Origin: Helichrysum umbraculigerum
Taxonomy: Eukaryota; Streptophyta; Magnoliopsida; Asterales; Asteraceae
Assembly: GCA_949592205.1 (NCBI GenBank)
Contig: CATIUR010000005.1
Location: forward strand, 89,706,777-89,770,776
Length of the DNA stretch: 64,000 bases
Direction of reading: 5' to 3'
The notes under the pieces were generated by a model. That model made no database searches. It had not been told where the DNA came from and saw only the letters and a program-made list of their open reading frames with translations. The translations under genes and the position numbers were made by a program. Of this stretch, positions 47,155 to 58,389 are shown one piece after another. How positions within the stretch are numbered: position 1 is the first letter of the stretch; the number at the start of each line of letters is the position of its first letter.

Positions 47155-47676
47155 TAGGGGTATAAACGAGTCGAGTTGACACAGTACCAAGCTCGAGCTT
47201 GACTCGATTAGAAAACTCAGAGCTCGAAACTCGACTCGAACTCGATCGAGCTTGTAATTTCAAGCTCGAGTTCGACTCGACTAATGTGTCGATACTTTCG
47301 AGCTTGGCTCGACTTGACTCGATTATCAATCTTAAAATATATATATAAAATAATTTATGGTTAATATTAATCGACTCGACACTTTCAAGCTTGACTCGAC
47401 TCGACTCGATACCTTCATGCTCGACTCGACTCGAAGTTTATTAAATAATAAGAAAAATATGTAAACATAAATATAAATGGAGGGTAAAAGTGTAAAATAG
47501 TGCAAGCTCGATTAGGCTCGTGAGCTTCTCGAGCCGGGTATTTTAATACTCGAGCTCGACTCGAAACTCTACTCGAGTAGCTCGAGCTCGACTCGACTAG
47601 TACTGAGTCGATTTCGAGTATTTATCGAGTCGATCTCGAATAGCTCACGAGTTGTCTCGTCTCATTTACACCCCTA
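47155..47676. mobile_element. Non-autonomous hAT element, 522 bp, GAGCTCGA-rich
   Basis: Left end TAGGGGTATAAACGAG and right end, read inverted, TAGGGGTGTAAATGAG. Flanked by GTGAATAC at 47147-47154 and 47677-47684, a perfect 8-bp duplication. The interior is packed with CTCGAGCTCGACTCGA words in both orientations, the transposase-binding style of hAT subterminal regions. No coding sequence. Confidence 0.88.
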
Positions 47677-48650
47677 GTGAATACAAATACTTGCTTAATA
47701 TATCTTTTTAATGATTTTATAGCTCAATTTGCACAAGTGATTATAAAATAGAGTATTAATAAGATGCTAAGTATTGAAGCTGAAAACTAACAAACGGTAA
47801 TAATAGCTTAAAGGGAATTTATTGATAACAAATTACACTTAGACTAATTGCGGAATGATCTGGCCAAGGCACATATCAAATCAGTAACTCAAAAGCTAGA
47901 TTATTACAATCGCTGTACTAGAAACTTAGTTCAACTAATCAACTAAGTCCTAGTCGCTGACTTGCAATCATATTTCAGACAAATTTAATCATTGACATAC
48001 GGTGATCAGTACGAAAAATGGCAACGTGCTAAGTACGAAATGTCATTCTATTTATAGGACACATATCCCGTAAATATCTCCTAATAAATAGGATCTTGGA
48101 ATGACACGTGTCACTGCTGGATTGGCTTCTTTGCATTTTATAATCGTTTGAAGAATATTCTGTGGGCCCTTGATGATCATGAGAATGTTGTGACTTTATT
48201 TCATCCAGTCACATTCTCTGTTGGTGCCAAGTCATCCTTAACATCCTTCAAGAGTCTTGGATATCACTGGTGCTTGCATCTTAAACCCTAGATGGAATCC
48301 AACAGCGAGCAGCGATGCTTTTTCTAAACTTCAAGTCACTGAGAGGAAAAACCTTCTTCCATGCTCACTGCGAGCTAACATGCTCTTTTTGAAAATCTTG
48401 TCAAGTTTACCTTCAGTGACTGTCCTTTATTCAAAACTAGTGATACTAATCTTTACTTTGAGAATAAAGTGGTTTACTCTCTCGCCACGATTGCACATAG
48501 CAGAGAATGAATCAACAACTGATAAAATACTTAGAAAAAATTTAAGTATATCTCAGTGATCAACTTCAAACTAATAGGAGTTTGTCTTCATCATTTCTTT
48601 CAGTGATATATGTAAATTGGCGATTGAGCAGGTCAGTGACCAGCGACCCA
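47677..48650 (-). repeat. Probable 3' LTR of a SIRE-like element (inner border only)
   Basis: On minus the polypurine tract at 48652-48664 is followed by TGGGTCGCTGG from 48650. A TATA box CCTATAAATAG (48048-48058, minus) about 590 bp further on is right for an LTR promoter. The far border was not found; the hAT element at 47155 interrupts this area. Confidence 0.45.
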
Positions 48651-48651
48651 A

Positions 48652-48664
48652 TAATCTCCCCCTA
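48652..48664 (-). other. Polypurine tract
   Basis: TAGGGGGAGATT on the minus strand, downstream of the degraded ORF at 48885-51460 and directly before the likely LTR start. Confidence 0.6.
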
Positions 48665-48884
48665 AATGATGATGACAAAAACTCCCTTAAACAAACTGGT
48701 TACAAGAAGTGATCATAGTCGGTGACTAATAAATACATTGATCCATATTACTCTTTTTGGATTCTTTTAGTTTGTTACTAGTAAGCGTAATTCTTTTCGA
48801 GAAGCAAACTTCCTTTTATTAAAACAGAAAGTGGAATAATTACATACTTCCTATTCTATTACAAAAGTAGTGATTTATTTGATT

Positions 48885-51460
48885 TTACACATATGTTTCT
48901 TCTTTCATCTTTTGTAGCTGCTCCAAGATCTCATATTTTTCTTCAGAAGGAAGGTACCTCATCTGTCTTATGCAGACCTCATCCATCACTGCCTTTTTCA
49001 TCCTTGAGTCTTTGGGCAGGCAAGCCACTTTCATCATCATATTCATAAGATGATCTTGATCAGCTTTTGATAACTCTGCATCCCTCATAAATCTGAACCT
49101 TCCTAAGTGATCAGTGTAGATCACTCCCAACTCGGGATCAGTGACTTCTAAACCATCCTTCTTTTCAACACCCTCTGATCTTCAGCTTGCAATTCCAGAG
49201 CTAGCTTTACTGATGCTTCGTCATCTGCTTTTTTCTTATTTTCAAGCTCCTGATTGACTCTAGCTTGATCATCAAACATTTTTAATTGCAGCTCTCTATC
49301 AACATCCTCTCTTGCCTTTTTCATAATTGCTTCTTCTTTGTCAAGATCCTTCAACTAACTTGGCAATCCTTCTTCTTTCCTCCTCACTCTCACATTGCAT
49401 ATCACTTTCTGCCATTTCTCTGACGGCACTCCCTGATATATTGAGATGTGGGAGTCAGTCACTAGAGCTATTGCTGGTTGTTCGGTGGATTGTTGTTTTT
49501 TCGAAGTTTCTATGGATTTGTTTTTGGAGATGATAGTTGAAATCACCTCTATATCATCATTCATATCATCATCATCATCATCACCATCACTGTCTTTCTC
49601 CCCTTTTTTGTTATCATCATTTAGGTGAGAGTCAGTGGTAGTCTCAGCAGTGATATCTGGAATAGAGTCGTCAGTGGGATCAGTTTGAGTGCCAGCGGAT
49701 GAGGTAGGTTTCTTTTGAAGCAGAGCTTTGATTTCAGCGACTTCTGACTTGATGGAAATAAGCTGGGCAATTGTTCTCTATTGCGTAGTGACTAGTTGTT
49801 TTAGCCAATCAAATTCCTTAGCCCGTTCAAATATTAGCTTTAATTGATGATCAATGGTTTCTTGCATCTGCTTCTTCATGTCAGGTACTCTGCTTATCAA
49901 CTGATCAGCTACTTCAATAAAAATGGTCAAAGAGGTGACCATTCCAGTGTGAGCAGTTAGAACTTCTTGCTGAGATTGCTTAATACCAGAGATAGTTCTG
50001 TGTTGAGTAGCAATCGCTGTATTCTGAGTGTCAATGGCATTGTTTTGAGCTTGTACTGCAGCATCTGTCTCCTTCTTCATTTCAGATAGAGAATCTATCT
50101 GATCAAATACTTGCTGCAGAAGCTCAGCATGTGCATTTGAATTTGCTGCAATGTCCTTTGTCTTAGATGTGATTGTTTCAGACCAAGGGACATGCTCATT
50201 GTAAATTTTGGAGTGAGCAACAACACCATCGGTAGTGACACGAATGAATTCTTATGCTCTATCTCTGGCATCTTTGAGTATAGCCACCTCTTGTTTTGAG
50301 GTAGCAATATACTTCATCAACAGCATCTGAGTACCTGTAAAAGAAGAAGATGTCTCTCCCTGAGGTGAGTGATGAATAGTTTTCTTTTCATCAGAGAGAG
50401 TGACAGAAGTTGCTGGTTCAGTAGGTGTGGGTGTTGTTAGCTCGATAGATTTTTCTTTTTTCTTTTTCGGAGGGAGGAGAATGTGTTGTTCCTACGAGCT
50501 GGTCAACCTGATCACCTACTACCAGCTTAGGATCAGGTTGATGATCTTCTCCACCGATCTCAGAGTTGTGATCACTGGAGAAGGAAGGAATATCCAGCTC
50601 CTTGATTGGAGATTGGACACCATCGTGAAGAGGATCACTGATGTCTTTTAAGGATTGCTCAGCTGAGTGAACATGGTGTTTTGTAGTTGAGAAGTTTGGG
50701 AATCACCAGTGCCCTCTAACATAGCTAGATCAGTGCCAGACATTGAGATATCCATGGATGCGACTACCTCATCATCAGAAGCCTGTGTTTTGACTCCTGG
50801 ATCATTGGGACTAGAAGTTGGAGCCTGTATCTCATCAAGTGATAATGATGAGACATTGGCAGCTCGTGTAATGATAGAAGAGGGTTGGTTCGGGTCTGTA
50901 ACCAATGGTGTGTCACCAATAATGGATGTGTTAACATCCGCTGGTGACACTAGCCCTTTTGATGAAATGACATCCTTTTGTGAGGATGCAAAGTAGCTTG
51001 TGGGTTGACTCGATTGGAGGGTGTGGGGTGCACCCGAAACACTGCTTTCAATGGGTTGAGCCATTGTAGCTGTCTGTAGTTGTCCCTTGATTAAATCACT
51101 GGACTTTTGTGAGTCCAGTGAAATGGCTAAAGCTGAGGGTTGTGCAGTACTGACTTCAGGAGTTGAACGTTCAGTCACTGGTGCAGTACTGGCATCCGTA
51201 GATGTCTTTCTTTTGCTATGACCTCTATCCTTTAATGTAGAGGTCCCTAAGGTGGAGCGCTTTCTTTTAAGTGTTGGTGGAGATTGAGATTTCTTGAATA
51301 GTGGGTCCTCAGCGAAATTCACTGGGGTAGTGAGCAGTGATGTCGAGGAACTGGGCATAGAAGAGATGGGTTGAGGAGTTAAAACTGTTTTCATTGAATC
51401 GAGCAAGGTCATTGTGGCAGGTTTATTAAAGATTGATGGCCCCACTGTGCTCGGATTCAT
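48885..51460 (-). pseudogene. Degraded accessory ORF of a SIRE-like LTR element
   Basis: Successive minus-strand frames join into one broken ORF: 51460-50648 (270 aa, very rich in Ser, Thr and Pro, with KRKRS basic patches), then about 50310-49780 (EVAILKDARDR, AVQAQNNAIDTQ, a coiled-coil with DMKKQMQETIDHQ), 49564-49148 (ELENKKKADDEASVKLALEL, charged helix) and 49130-48885 (TDHLGRFRFMRDAELSKADQ). At least four stops or frameshifts separate them. Position, just upstream of a PPT and LTR, matches the env-like ORF of SIRE/Maximus Copia elements, and that ORF is often coiled-coil. No pol is in view because a Gypsy element inserted at 51560 cuts it off. It could instead be an unrelated host gene fragment. 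Confidence 0.5.
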
Positions 51461-53184
51461 ACCCTGATATTGTAAATATGATCCCAGCGTAGTCAGTTTT
51501 TAGATTGACTACAAAGGACCAAGCGAACGGTGCCTCAATTGTGTTTAGTTGATCAAAACTGTGACACCCGACAAATTAGGACTAGTTATTAGTGCCTAAT
51601 CATCTGTTAATACATGTAATTAGTGCCATGTTAGGCTAATTATATGTATCATTATATATATTGTTATATATATACACGTACGCGATTAAATTTAATCGTG
51701 CATTTTCATATCGGGTGAATCCCGATATATTAATACGGACGTTGGTGAACCCAAATTATTAAATAATATGAAATTATTTAATAAACATATGTATTTCTAA
51801 ATATTATTTCGATAATATTTCATAAGTAAATCGTATCGTATCAAATAAATTATACGCGACAAAACGCGCGAAACGCGCCCGACAATCGAAAGAAAACCAA
51901 AATATATTTTATAATTTTAAAATATATTACTCTGAATAAGAATTTCGTTTAAAATATCGTATTTTATATCGATAACACAAACGTACGAATTTAACGTTAC
52001 GCGATTTAACAATCGAAACACGAACGCGCAAACCAATACCGACACTATAACCAAACATTTTTATAAATGTTTGCAAGTAGTATTGAGTTAAAATATCAAA
52101 AATCAAACGTTATCTAAAACACGAACGAATAACGTATAAAACATAAACGAACGTTTAAACGACCAAGGAAACGAACACCGCACGGAGCGCAAATTTGAGG
52201 AACCAAAAATTGGGACACACACCCTCATGTGTGGGCCCCATGGTCCGGTTTTATCCAGCTCCCAAACACAAACCCACCAAATATGGATCTTGTTTGTAGT
52301 TTGACCATAAGCCACCCAAAATCCCTCATTTCACTCATTCATCTCCCACCTCTCCGTCTCTCTAACATCTCTCTAAAAACACACACATATTCTCTCCCTC
52401 TCCTCTCTACATCACAGCATCATCATCGTCCTTGTTCATCATCTTTTACTTGAAGAAAAACGAAGAAGAAGCAAGGAGGAACACAAAACCGAGCAAACCG
52501 TCTTCATCACCTCTCTAGATCACTTCTTTCTTTGTAAGAAACCTCTACTCTTTCACTAGTTTTACTTGCTTCATGTTTATATATATGTTAGCTTGCTCAT
52601 ATAACAAGTAAATGTCCAAATCATAAGCTTAAAAACATTTTTGGAACAAATACACATAAACAGTAAATCTGTCCAGATTTTTGCTCCTACTTCCACGATA
52701 TTTAGAAAAATCATTTCCACATGAAAATGGACGTTTCTTAAACCTAAAATGAATTAAAAAAACTAAGATTTATAAAAAAATTTGTTTCATAACATTCCGA
52801 CTCCGTTTAGTACACGAAAATAATTTTCTCCGACGAAGTGTCAAAGCTATCTCGGTTGACAGAAAACAGATCATTCTTCTCGGAGCCATATCTCGAGCTC
52901 TAGACCTCAAAAATGCATGAGACCACTTGGAAAATCTTGATAATTTTGTCATCTACAACTTCCATTTAGAACACTTCTCCTAGAAATATACCGATTTTCT
53001 CTGAAAATTCGGATTAGGAACACACTTCTGGTTTAGTCGAGTTTAGACCTATGATGCTTTGTGATTTTTTTAAAAATATCAAACGACCTCTAAAAGTCAT
53101 AAAAAATTACAGGAAGTACATGTGGTAACATTGTGTAAAAATTTCGGAACATTTCGATAACGTTTACTTAGTCAAATAAAATTC

Positions 53185-53506
53185 ACAAATTCGGACTGAT
53201 TTTACTCCGAACTCTGACTTTCGTTGACTTTCGGATTTTCAAGCCAAATTCGGAATTTCAAGCCAAATTCGGAATTTCAAGCCAAATTTGGATTTTTGAC
53301 TCCGAAAGTCAACTTTCGGAGTTGACTTTCGGATGAATAGTGTTTTGGCCCAAAACCTTGAATATTTACACTTTCGGACTCCACTTTCGGACTTAAACGT
53401 AAGTATACATTCAGATAAAGAAAGTTCGGACTTAAATATGTAAATACGTTCGGACTCACTAACTTTCGGAACCATATATAATTTCGGACTTATATACTTT
53501 CGGAAA

Positions 53507-53520
<14 letters not shown>
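53185..53520. repeat. Hairpin/repeat array in LTR (motif TTTCGGA/TCCGAAA)
   Basis: ACTCCGAAAGT (53299-53309) and ACTTTCGGAGT (53312-53322) are perfect 11-bp inverted arms with a 2-bp loop. Around it are many TTCGGACT and GACTTTCGG half-sites and three copies of a 20-bp unit containing TTTCAAGCCAAATTCGG (53233-53292). The CGGA word is unlike the motifs in the sister LTRs. Confidence 0.75.

Positions 53521-53574
<54 letters not shown>
53510..53574. repeat. TA dinucleotide microsatellite
   Basis: About 64 bp of uninterrupted TA repeats directly after the TTTCGGA array inside the LTR. Confidence 0.95.
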
Positions 53575-53578
<4 letters not shown>

Positions 53579-54686
53579 CGAAAATATTAAGTAAACATAT
53601 ACATACTTTAGTATACGAATATACTTTGATAATTATACAAAACAACGAACACATAATAATAATAATTTGAATTTATTATTACGAAAACCCACCAACGGGC
53701 CGTACATGTTTTCAAAAACACAAACAAACAAACTATTGGACGTTACTAGTTGGATGAACCACTAGCATAGGTGATCTTTTGAGATACCTACTTATTATAT
53801 TAACCTTGCGCGTTGCAAACGCCCGGTAGGTTACAGTCTTCGGACGATATCTCATTGTACTACATTATAATTGCTTCATTGCAAACATACCAGACTCAGG
53901 TGAGTCTCATAGCCCCGTATTTTACAGTTTTTACTCCTGGGGTGGGAATACATGCTCTACTTTGTTTTACATGTGAACACGAGTACTAAACCTCGCTATA
54001 TTCTGCATGAGCTGTTTTCTAATCATTTTAAAGTCCTCAACGATCATAGTTTGGTAATACTTTTGATGCATGAATGTTAGTGTATGGTACCATATAGGAT
54101 TGACAATCCTCGTCCTGGTTAGCAAGCACTAACTGGTCAAATGGATGCATTAGCATTTGTTCATACAAGTGTAGATTAGGCACTCGCAGGGAGGCACCCT
54201 CGATCAAGCACTTGATTGTGATCCTGACACCTCTGTTAAGCTCAGACTATGACCTCATGGCAGACATATACATTATTTGATTGATTTCAAATCATTATAC
54301 TAAATCTTGTGGTTCACACACTATACTTTATCATTATACAAACCTGTGAGCTCACCAGCTTTTAGCTGACCTTTTAGCATGTATTCTTAGGTACTCAGCA
54401 GTAGTAGTTCTGCTTGCTCAGGATGCCCATTAGCTCGAGTCTCATGCAACCACCAGGAGATTGTCATGCATTACTATATTTTGTAACGTAGTTATGCCAT
54501 AGAATCTCTTACTTCAATTACGAGCTTTTGTAAACATTACAACTTTGTAAAAACTTTTACATTATATTAATGTAACTTGTAAACGACGCATATAGAGTCG
54601 TTCATTATACATCTTTGTGCTGTGATTACCGGATTAGTCGTGCCCCGATCCGAATCGCTTCCACACCATAATTTGGGGGTGCGACA

Positions 54687-54701
54687 GATTGGTATCAGAG
54701 C
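54687..54701 (+). other. Primer-binding site (initiator Met tRNA type)
   Basis: GATTGGTATCAGAGCC directly follows the LTR. The next 45 bp (to the solo LTR) and the stretch after 57183 match the leader of the intact element almost word for word. Confidence 0.9.
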
Positions 54702-54751
54702 CTAAGGTTATAGTGAACTAGGTTGCGTTTAGTGGGCCTAGACTATGACCG

Positions 54752-57177
54752 TGTGACACCCCCAAATTTAACGATTTGTGGAAGCTTGATTTGGGTGTCA
54801 CTAATCAATATACAAAGCACATAAGATATAATGAACGACCACTATATGCGTCGTTTTAAACTTGTATAAATAAAGTAAATGTTTACATCAAAATATAGTT
54901 ACATTAGCTCGGTTCCTGAAATTGAGAGATTACATAGCATAATTACTTTTACAAAATATAATAATGCAGTCCAATCTCTAGTTGTATGTATGCTGACTCG
55001 AGCTAATAATTCCTGCTTGTGCAGCCAAACTACTGTTGGGTACCTGTGATAAATACTAAAATGGGTCAGCGAAAACGCTGGTGAGCTCACAGGTTTGTAT
55101 GTCAATGTATAGTTGTAAGAACCGCAAGATTTATATTGAATTTAAAATGCAATTAAGCAAGATAAAAGTTATACTGTCCATGAGCACATAGTCTGAGCTT
55201 AACTTGATTTGTCAGGCCCACTTAAGGAAACCTAACTTGAAATGCCTCCTACGAGTGCCTAATCAACACTCGTCTTCCCAAATGCTAATACATCCGTTTG
55301 ACCGGTTAGTGCGTGCTAACCCGGATGAGGATTGTCAATCCCATATGATATCATATACTAACATTCACGCTATAAAATACTAGAGACTATGCTTATGGAG
55401 GACTTTAAATTGATTAGCTTGAAACTCATGTAGTATTTGAAGTTTGGCACTTGCGTTCTACTTGCAAAACAAAATCGAGTAGTAATATCACACCCCTAGC
55501 TGTAAAGCAGTGAAAATGGGGCTATGAAACTCACCTGGTTCTTGAAGTGTTTAACTTAATAAACTTGAAGTAATTAGCTGTGAGTTGGTGTCCAAAGGCT
55601 TGAAACCTGAATGTGTCCACGACACTTAAATTGTCATTAATTGTATTGGTATCCCGGAAGACTACCATTTGAATTGTTTGTCTAACTTAATGTCCAAATT
55701 ACCCCGATTTGGTTGATTGTTTTATTACGAGTTACTACGACTTGTTTGAATAAGTTGATACAAGTTACAACGACTTGTTTGAATAAGTTGGTACAAGTTA
55801 CAACGACTTGTTTGATTAAATTGTCTAAGTTACTATGACTTAGTTGATTTAATTGTGTATTTGAAAATGTGTACGGCCCGTTGGTGACGGTTGTAACGAC
55901 AGTTCTAAAATGTTATTATATTGTTGCTACAGTGAATTGCTACAGTGAATTGCTACAGTAAAATTTGACTTTGAAAATTTTGAGGTTTGAAGATTCTGTT
56001 TTGTGCGACGTAGCCTGCGACGTTGGGTGCGACGTCGCAGATCCGGACTGCGACGTTGGGCACGGCGTCGCTATGTGCGACTTTCGCAATTTAATGCGAC
56101 GTTGTACGTGGCGTCGCTATAGGCGACGTAGTTGATTTCTGCGACATACGGGTCTGCGTCGCTAAGTGCGACGTTGGGGATATAGTGCGACGTAGGTCGC
56201 TGCATCGCTATATGCGACGTTGGGGATATAGTGCGACGTAGGTCGCTGCGTCGCATTTGCTCCAGGCCAAATGCGACGTACGGGGTCTGATCGGAATTTC
56301 AACTTCAAAAACTCATTTTCCGGCCATCGATCGGCCTAATATTTTTACCCAACCCATTTTAGGACATTACAAGGTTATACAAACAACTAGCAAGTTACAA
56401 AACTTAAAAACGAGAGTTTTCGGAGTTGTGTCGGAAACTTACAAATCGCCGAAATGAAATTCCGGAAAGGTGAAAGTGTAGATCGTGAAGTGGTGAACGT
56501 TTTATTCCAAAAGGGCTTGAAGATCCGAGGTCGTTTAGCGTGTTTATTTGTTGATTTTGTGTGGTTTTGTGGTGATGAAACTTGAGAGAAATTTGAGAGG
56601 AGAGAGAGAGAGGAAAAGAGAAATGAAAGAAAAAGAAGTGGTGGGGAGGTGGTTAAGGGATCACCTCCCATTTTCAGTCCGCGCACTGCGCTCCGTGCGG
56701 TGTTCGTTTACTCCATCGTTTAAACGTTAAATATTTGTTTTCTTTGTTTTAATATACGTTTTAAAATATGAATAATTACTCAGTATTTTTGTTAAAGTCT
56801 TTGACTAGACATTTAATAATTACATTATAAATGGTGAATTGTCTCGTTTTGTTTGTGTAATTACGTTTTATTCGCGTTTATATAAATTGTGTGATAAAAC
56901 TTGGATACAAAATATTATTGACATAATATTTTTAAGTACAAAAACACTATTAAAATCCTTGTATTACTTAAATCAATTGTTCACCAACGTCCTTATCTAT
57001 TGTATCGAAATTCATTCGATTTGAAGCTCGTACGATTTAAACAAACCGCCTAATTGTAGATATATATTCAATAATATATATAATAGTTGATACATTAATT
57101 AGCCTAACACAGAACTAATTACATGTATTACACTTGATTAGGCACTAAACTATAGTCCTAAATTGACGGGTGTCACA
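54752..57177 (-). mobile_element. Solo LTR of the same Gypsy family, nested in the leader
   Basis: Plus-strand ends are TGTGACACCC and GGGTGTCACA. Flanked by GACCG at 54747-54751 and 57178-57182, a perfect 5-bp duplication. 2426 bp, clearly homologous to the LTR at 6455-8908 along its length but well diverged. No PBS, ORF or PPT, so the internal region was lost by LTR-LTR recombination. Contains a 33-bp tandem repeat at 55728-55850 (ACGACTTGTTTGAATAAGTT) and the GCGACGT array. Confidence 0.93.
56005..56280. repeat. Hairpin array in LTR (motif GCGACGT/ACGTCGC)
   Basis: GCGACGT and its near-complement occur about 20 times, spaced by 5-25 bp; GTGCGACGTCGCA is a palindrome at its start. A unit with TTGGGGATATAGTGCGACGT is tandemly duplicated near 56173 and 56219. 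It occupies the same LTR position as the arrays at 7649 and 59699, just after a shared ATTCTGTTTTRTGCG-like phrase. Confidence 0.85.
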
Positions 57178-57182
57178 GACCG

Positions 57183-58389
57183 TTAGGCAGTATTTCCTTA
57201 CTAGGTATGATTGGTTCAGGAATTACATCATACGACTTTAATTTAACATAGCCTGATCAACAATGTTTAAATAAGGAAAGATGATGTGAGGTCTGAAACA
57301 GTTATGTTGAACAGGAATACACTAGTAGACTCTGACCACGAGAGAAACGGGACTCAAACTTGTTTGTGCTAGACACACTAGGCTATATTATATGTTATAA
57401 ATATATATAGGCCTCACATTATTAAACACTCTTGCCATAGAAATGTCAAACTTTCCTATCGTAGAGTCACCTGATATCGAGATAGACACTCAACTCTCGC
57501 CTACTATCACACTGCCACAGAAAATGGCAACCACTCCCTCCGATACTTCATTCGGCATTGAGAACAAAACGCAAGTTCATCTAAGGTTGTGGAGACACCC
57601 ACGATAACCGCTCGCCCAACTGTAACGAGCAACGATACCACTGAGAATAACCTATCCGAAGAGGACCCACTTGAGGAGGTTCCGTCTGAGGATAAACCCA
57701 TGAAACTATAACCCCACGAAAGATCCGTCACCTAGGCGCGATACATACATTACGGCGCTTCGGGTGCTGCCTTCACGGTACTTTAGGTACTGCATTACGG
57801 TACTGCATTACGGCACTTCGGTTGCTGCATTCACGATACATTGGTACTGCATTACGGCACTTGGTGCTGCACTCGGGCACTTTGTGCAACTTTCAATGCA
57901 TACATGCATACATTTGAAAACACTTGATTTATTTCACATTCTTAGCATTCGTGCTACATTTGGAAATCACACGATCTATACTCACTTTTAGCATTCGTGC
58001 TACATTTGGAAACCCCATTATTTAAGCTTACATCTAGCCTTTGCGCTACATTTGGAAGTCACATGAACTATACTTACTTTAGCCACCGTGCTACTTACTT
58101 TAGCCACCGTGCTACTACACTCCACTCTTATCATAGCCACCATGTTATACACAACCTCTACATATTGGAATGTTTTTCCAACCATTGAATTTATTCCAAT
58201 GATTAACGCGTAACTTGGTTTGCAACTTTGATCACTCTGATTACAAATGGATTAGTATTGTGAGGAGTACTCTCAATGACTAAGTCCACAAGCTATTTCA
58301 GAAACGATTTGATCCTTTTGATCACTACGGCAAGGGATGCTTGCAGCTACGAAATTACCAACTAAACTTATCAAACCTTTGTTCACTTC
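57183..58389 (+). other. Internal region of the decayed Gypsy: rest of leader plus minisatellites
   Basis: 57183-57442 continues the leader. After a short ORF come two repeat patches. 57751-57891 repeats TACGGCACTTCGG/TACTGCATTACGG words. 57935-58150 repeats a unit of about 58 bp with TAGCATTCGTGCTACATTTGG. No gag homology was recognised. Confidence 0.6.
57443..57607 (+). CDS. Short upstream ORF, counterpart of the extra ORF before gag
   Basis: 54-aa frame starting MSNFPIVES at the same distance from the leader as MANIPSNSS in the intact element at 14144. After the first few residues similarity is lost and the frame stops early, so it is probably a broken or strongly diverged version. Confidence 0.35.
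   Translation: MSNFPIVESPDIEIDTQLSPTITLPQKMATTPSDTSFGIENKTQVHLRLWRHPR

Larger units (their letters stand above)
51560..54686 (+). repeat. 5' LTR of the decayed + strand Gypsy element
   Basis: Starts TGTGACACCCGACAAATTAG, the same start (on the element strand) as the other family members, and ends GGGGGTGCGACA. At 3127 bp it is longer than its relatives. Within it are a CT-rich leader-like segment (52330-52420), the TTTCGGA hairpin array at 53185-53520 and a TA microsatellite at 53510-53574. Its last 800 bp match the minus-strand LTRs in reverse, including GACGAGGATTGTCAATC-type words. Confidence 0.88.

Noticed and set aside
53239..53511. Minus-strand ORFs of 90 and 60 aa
   Set aside because: Translations of the TTTCGGA repeat array in an LTR.
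57764..58188. Plus-strand ORFs of 75 and 63 aa
   Set aside because: Translations of minisatellite repeats within a decayed retroelement.
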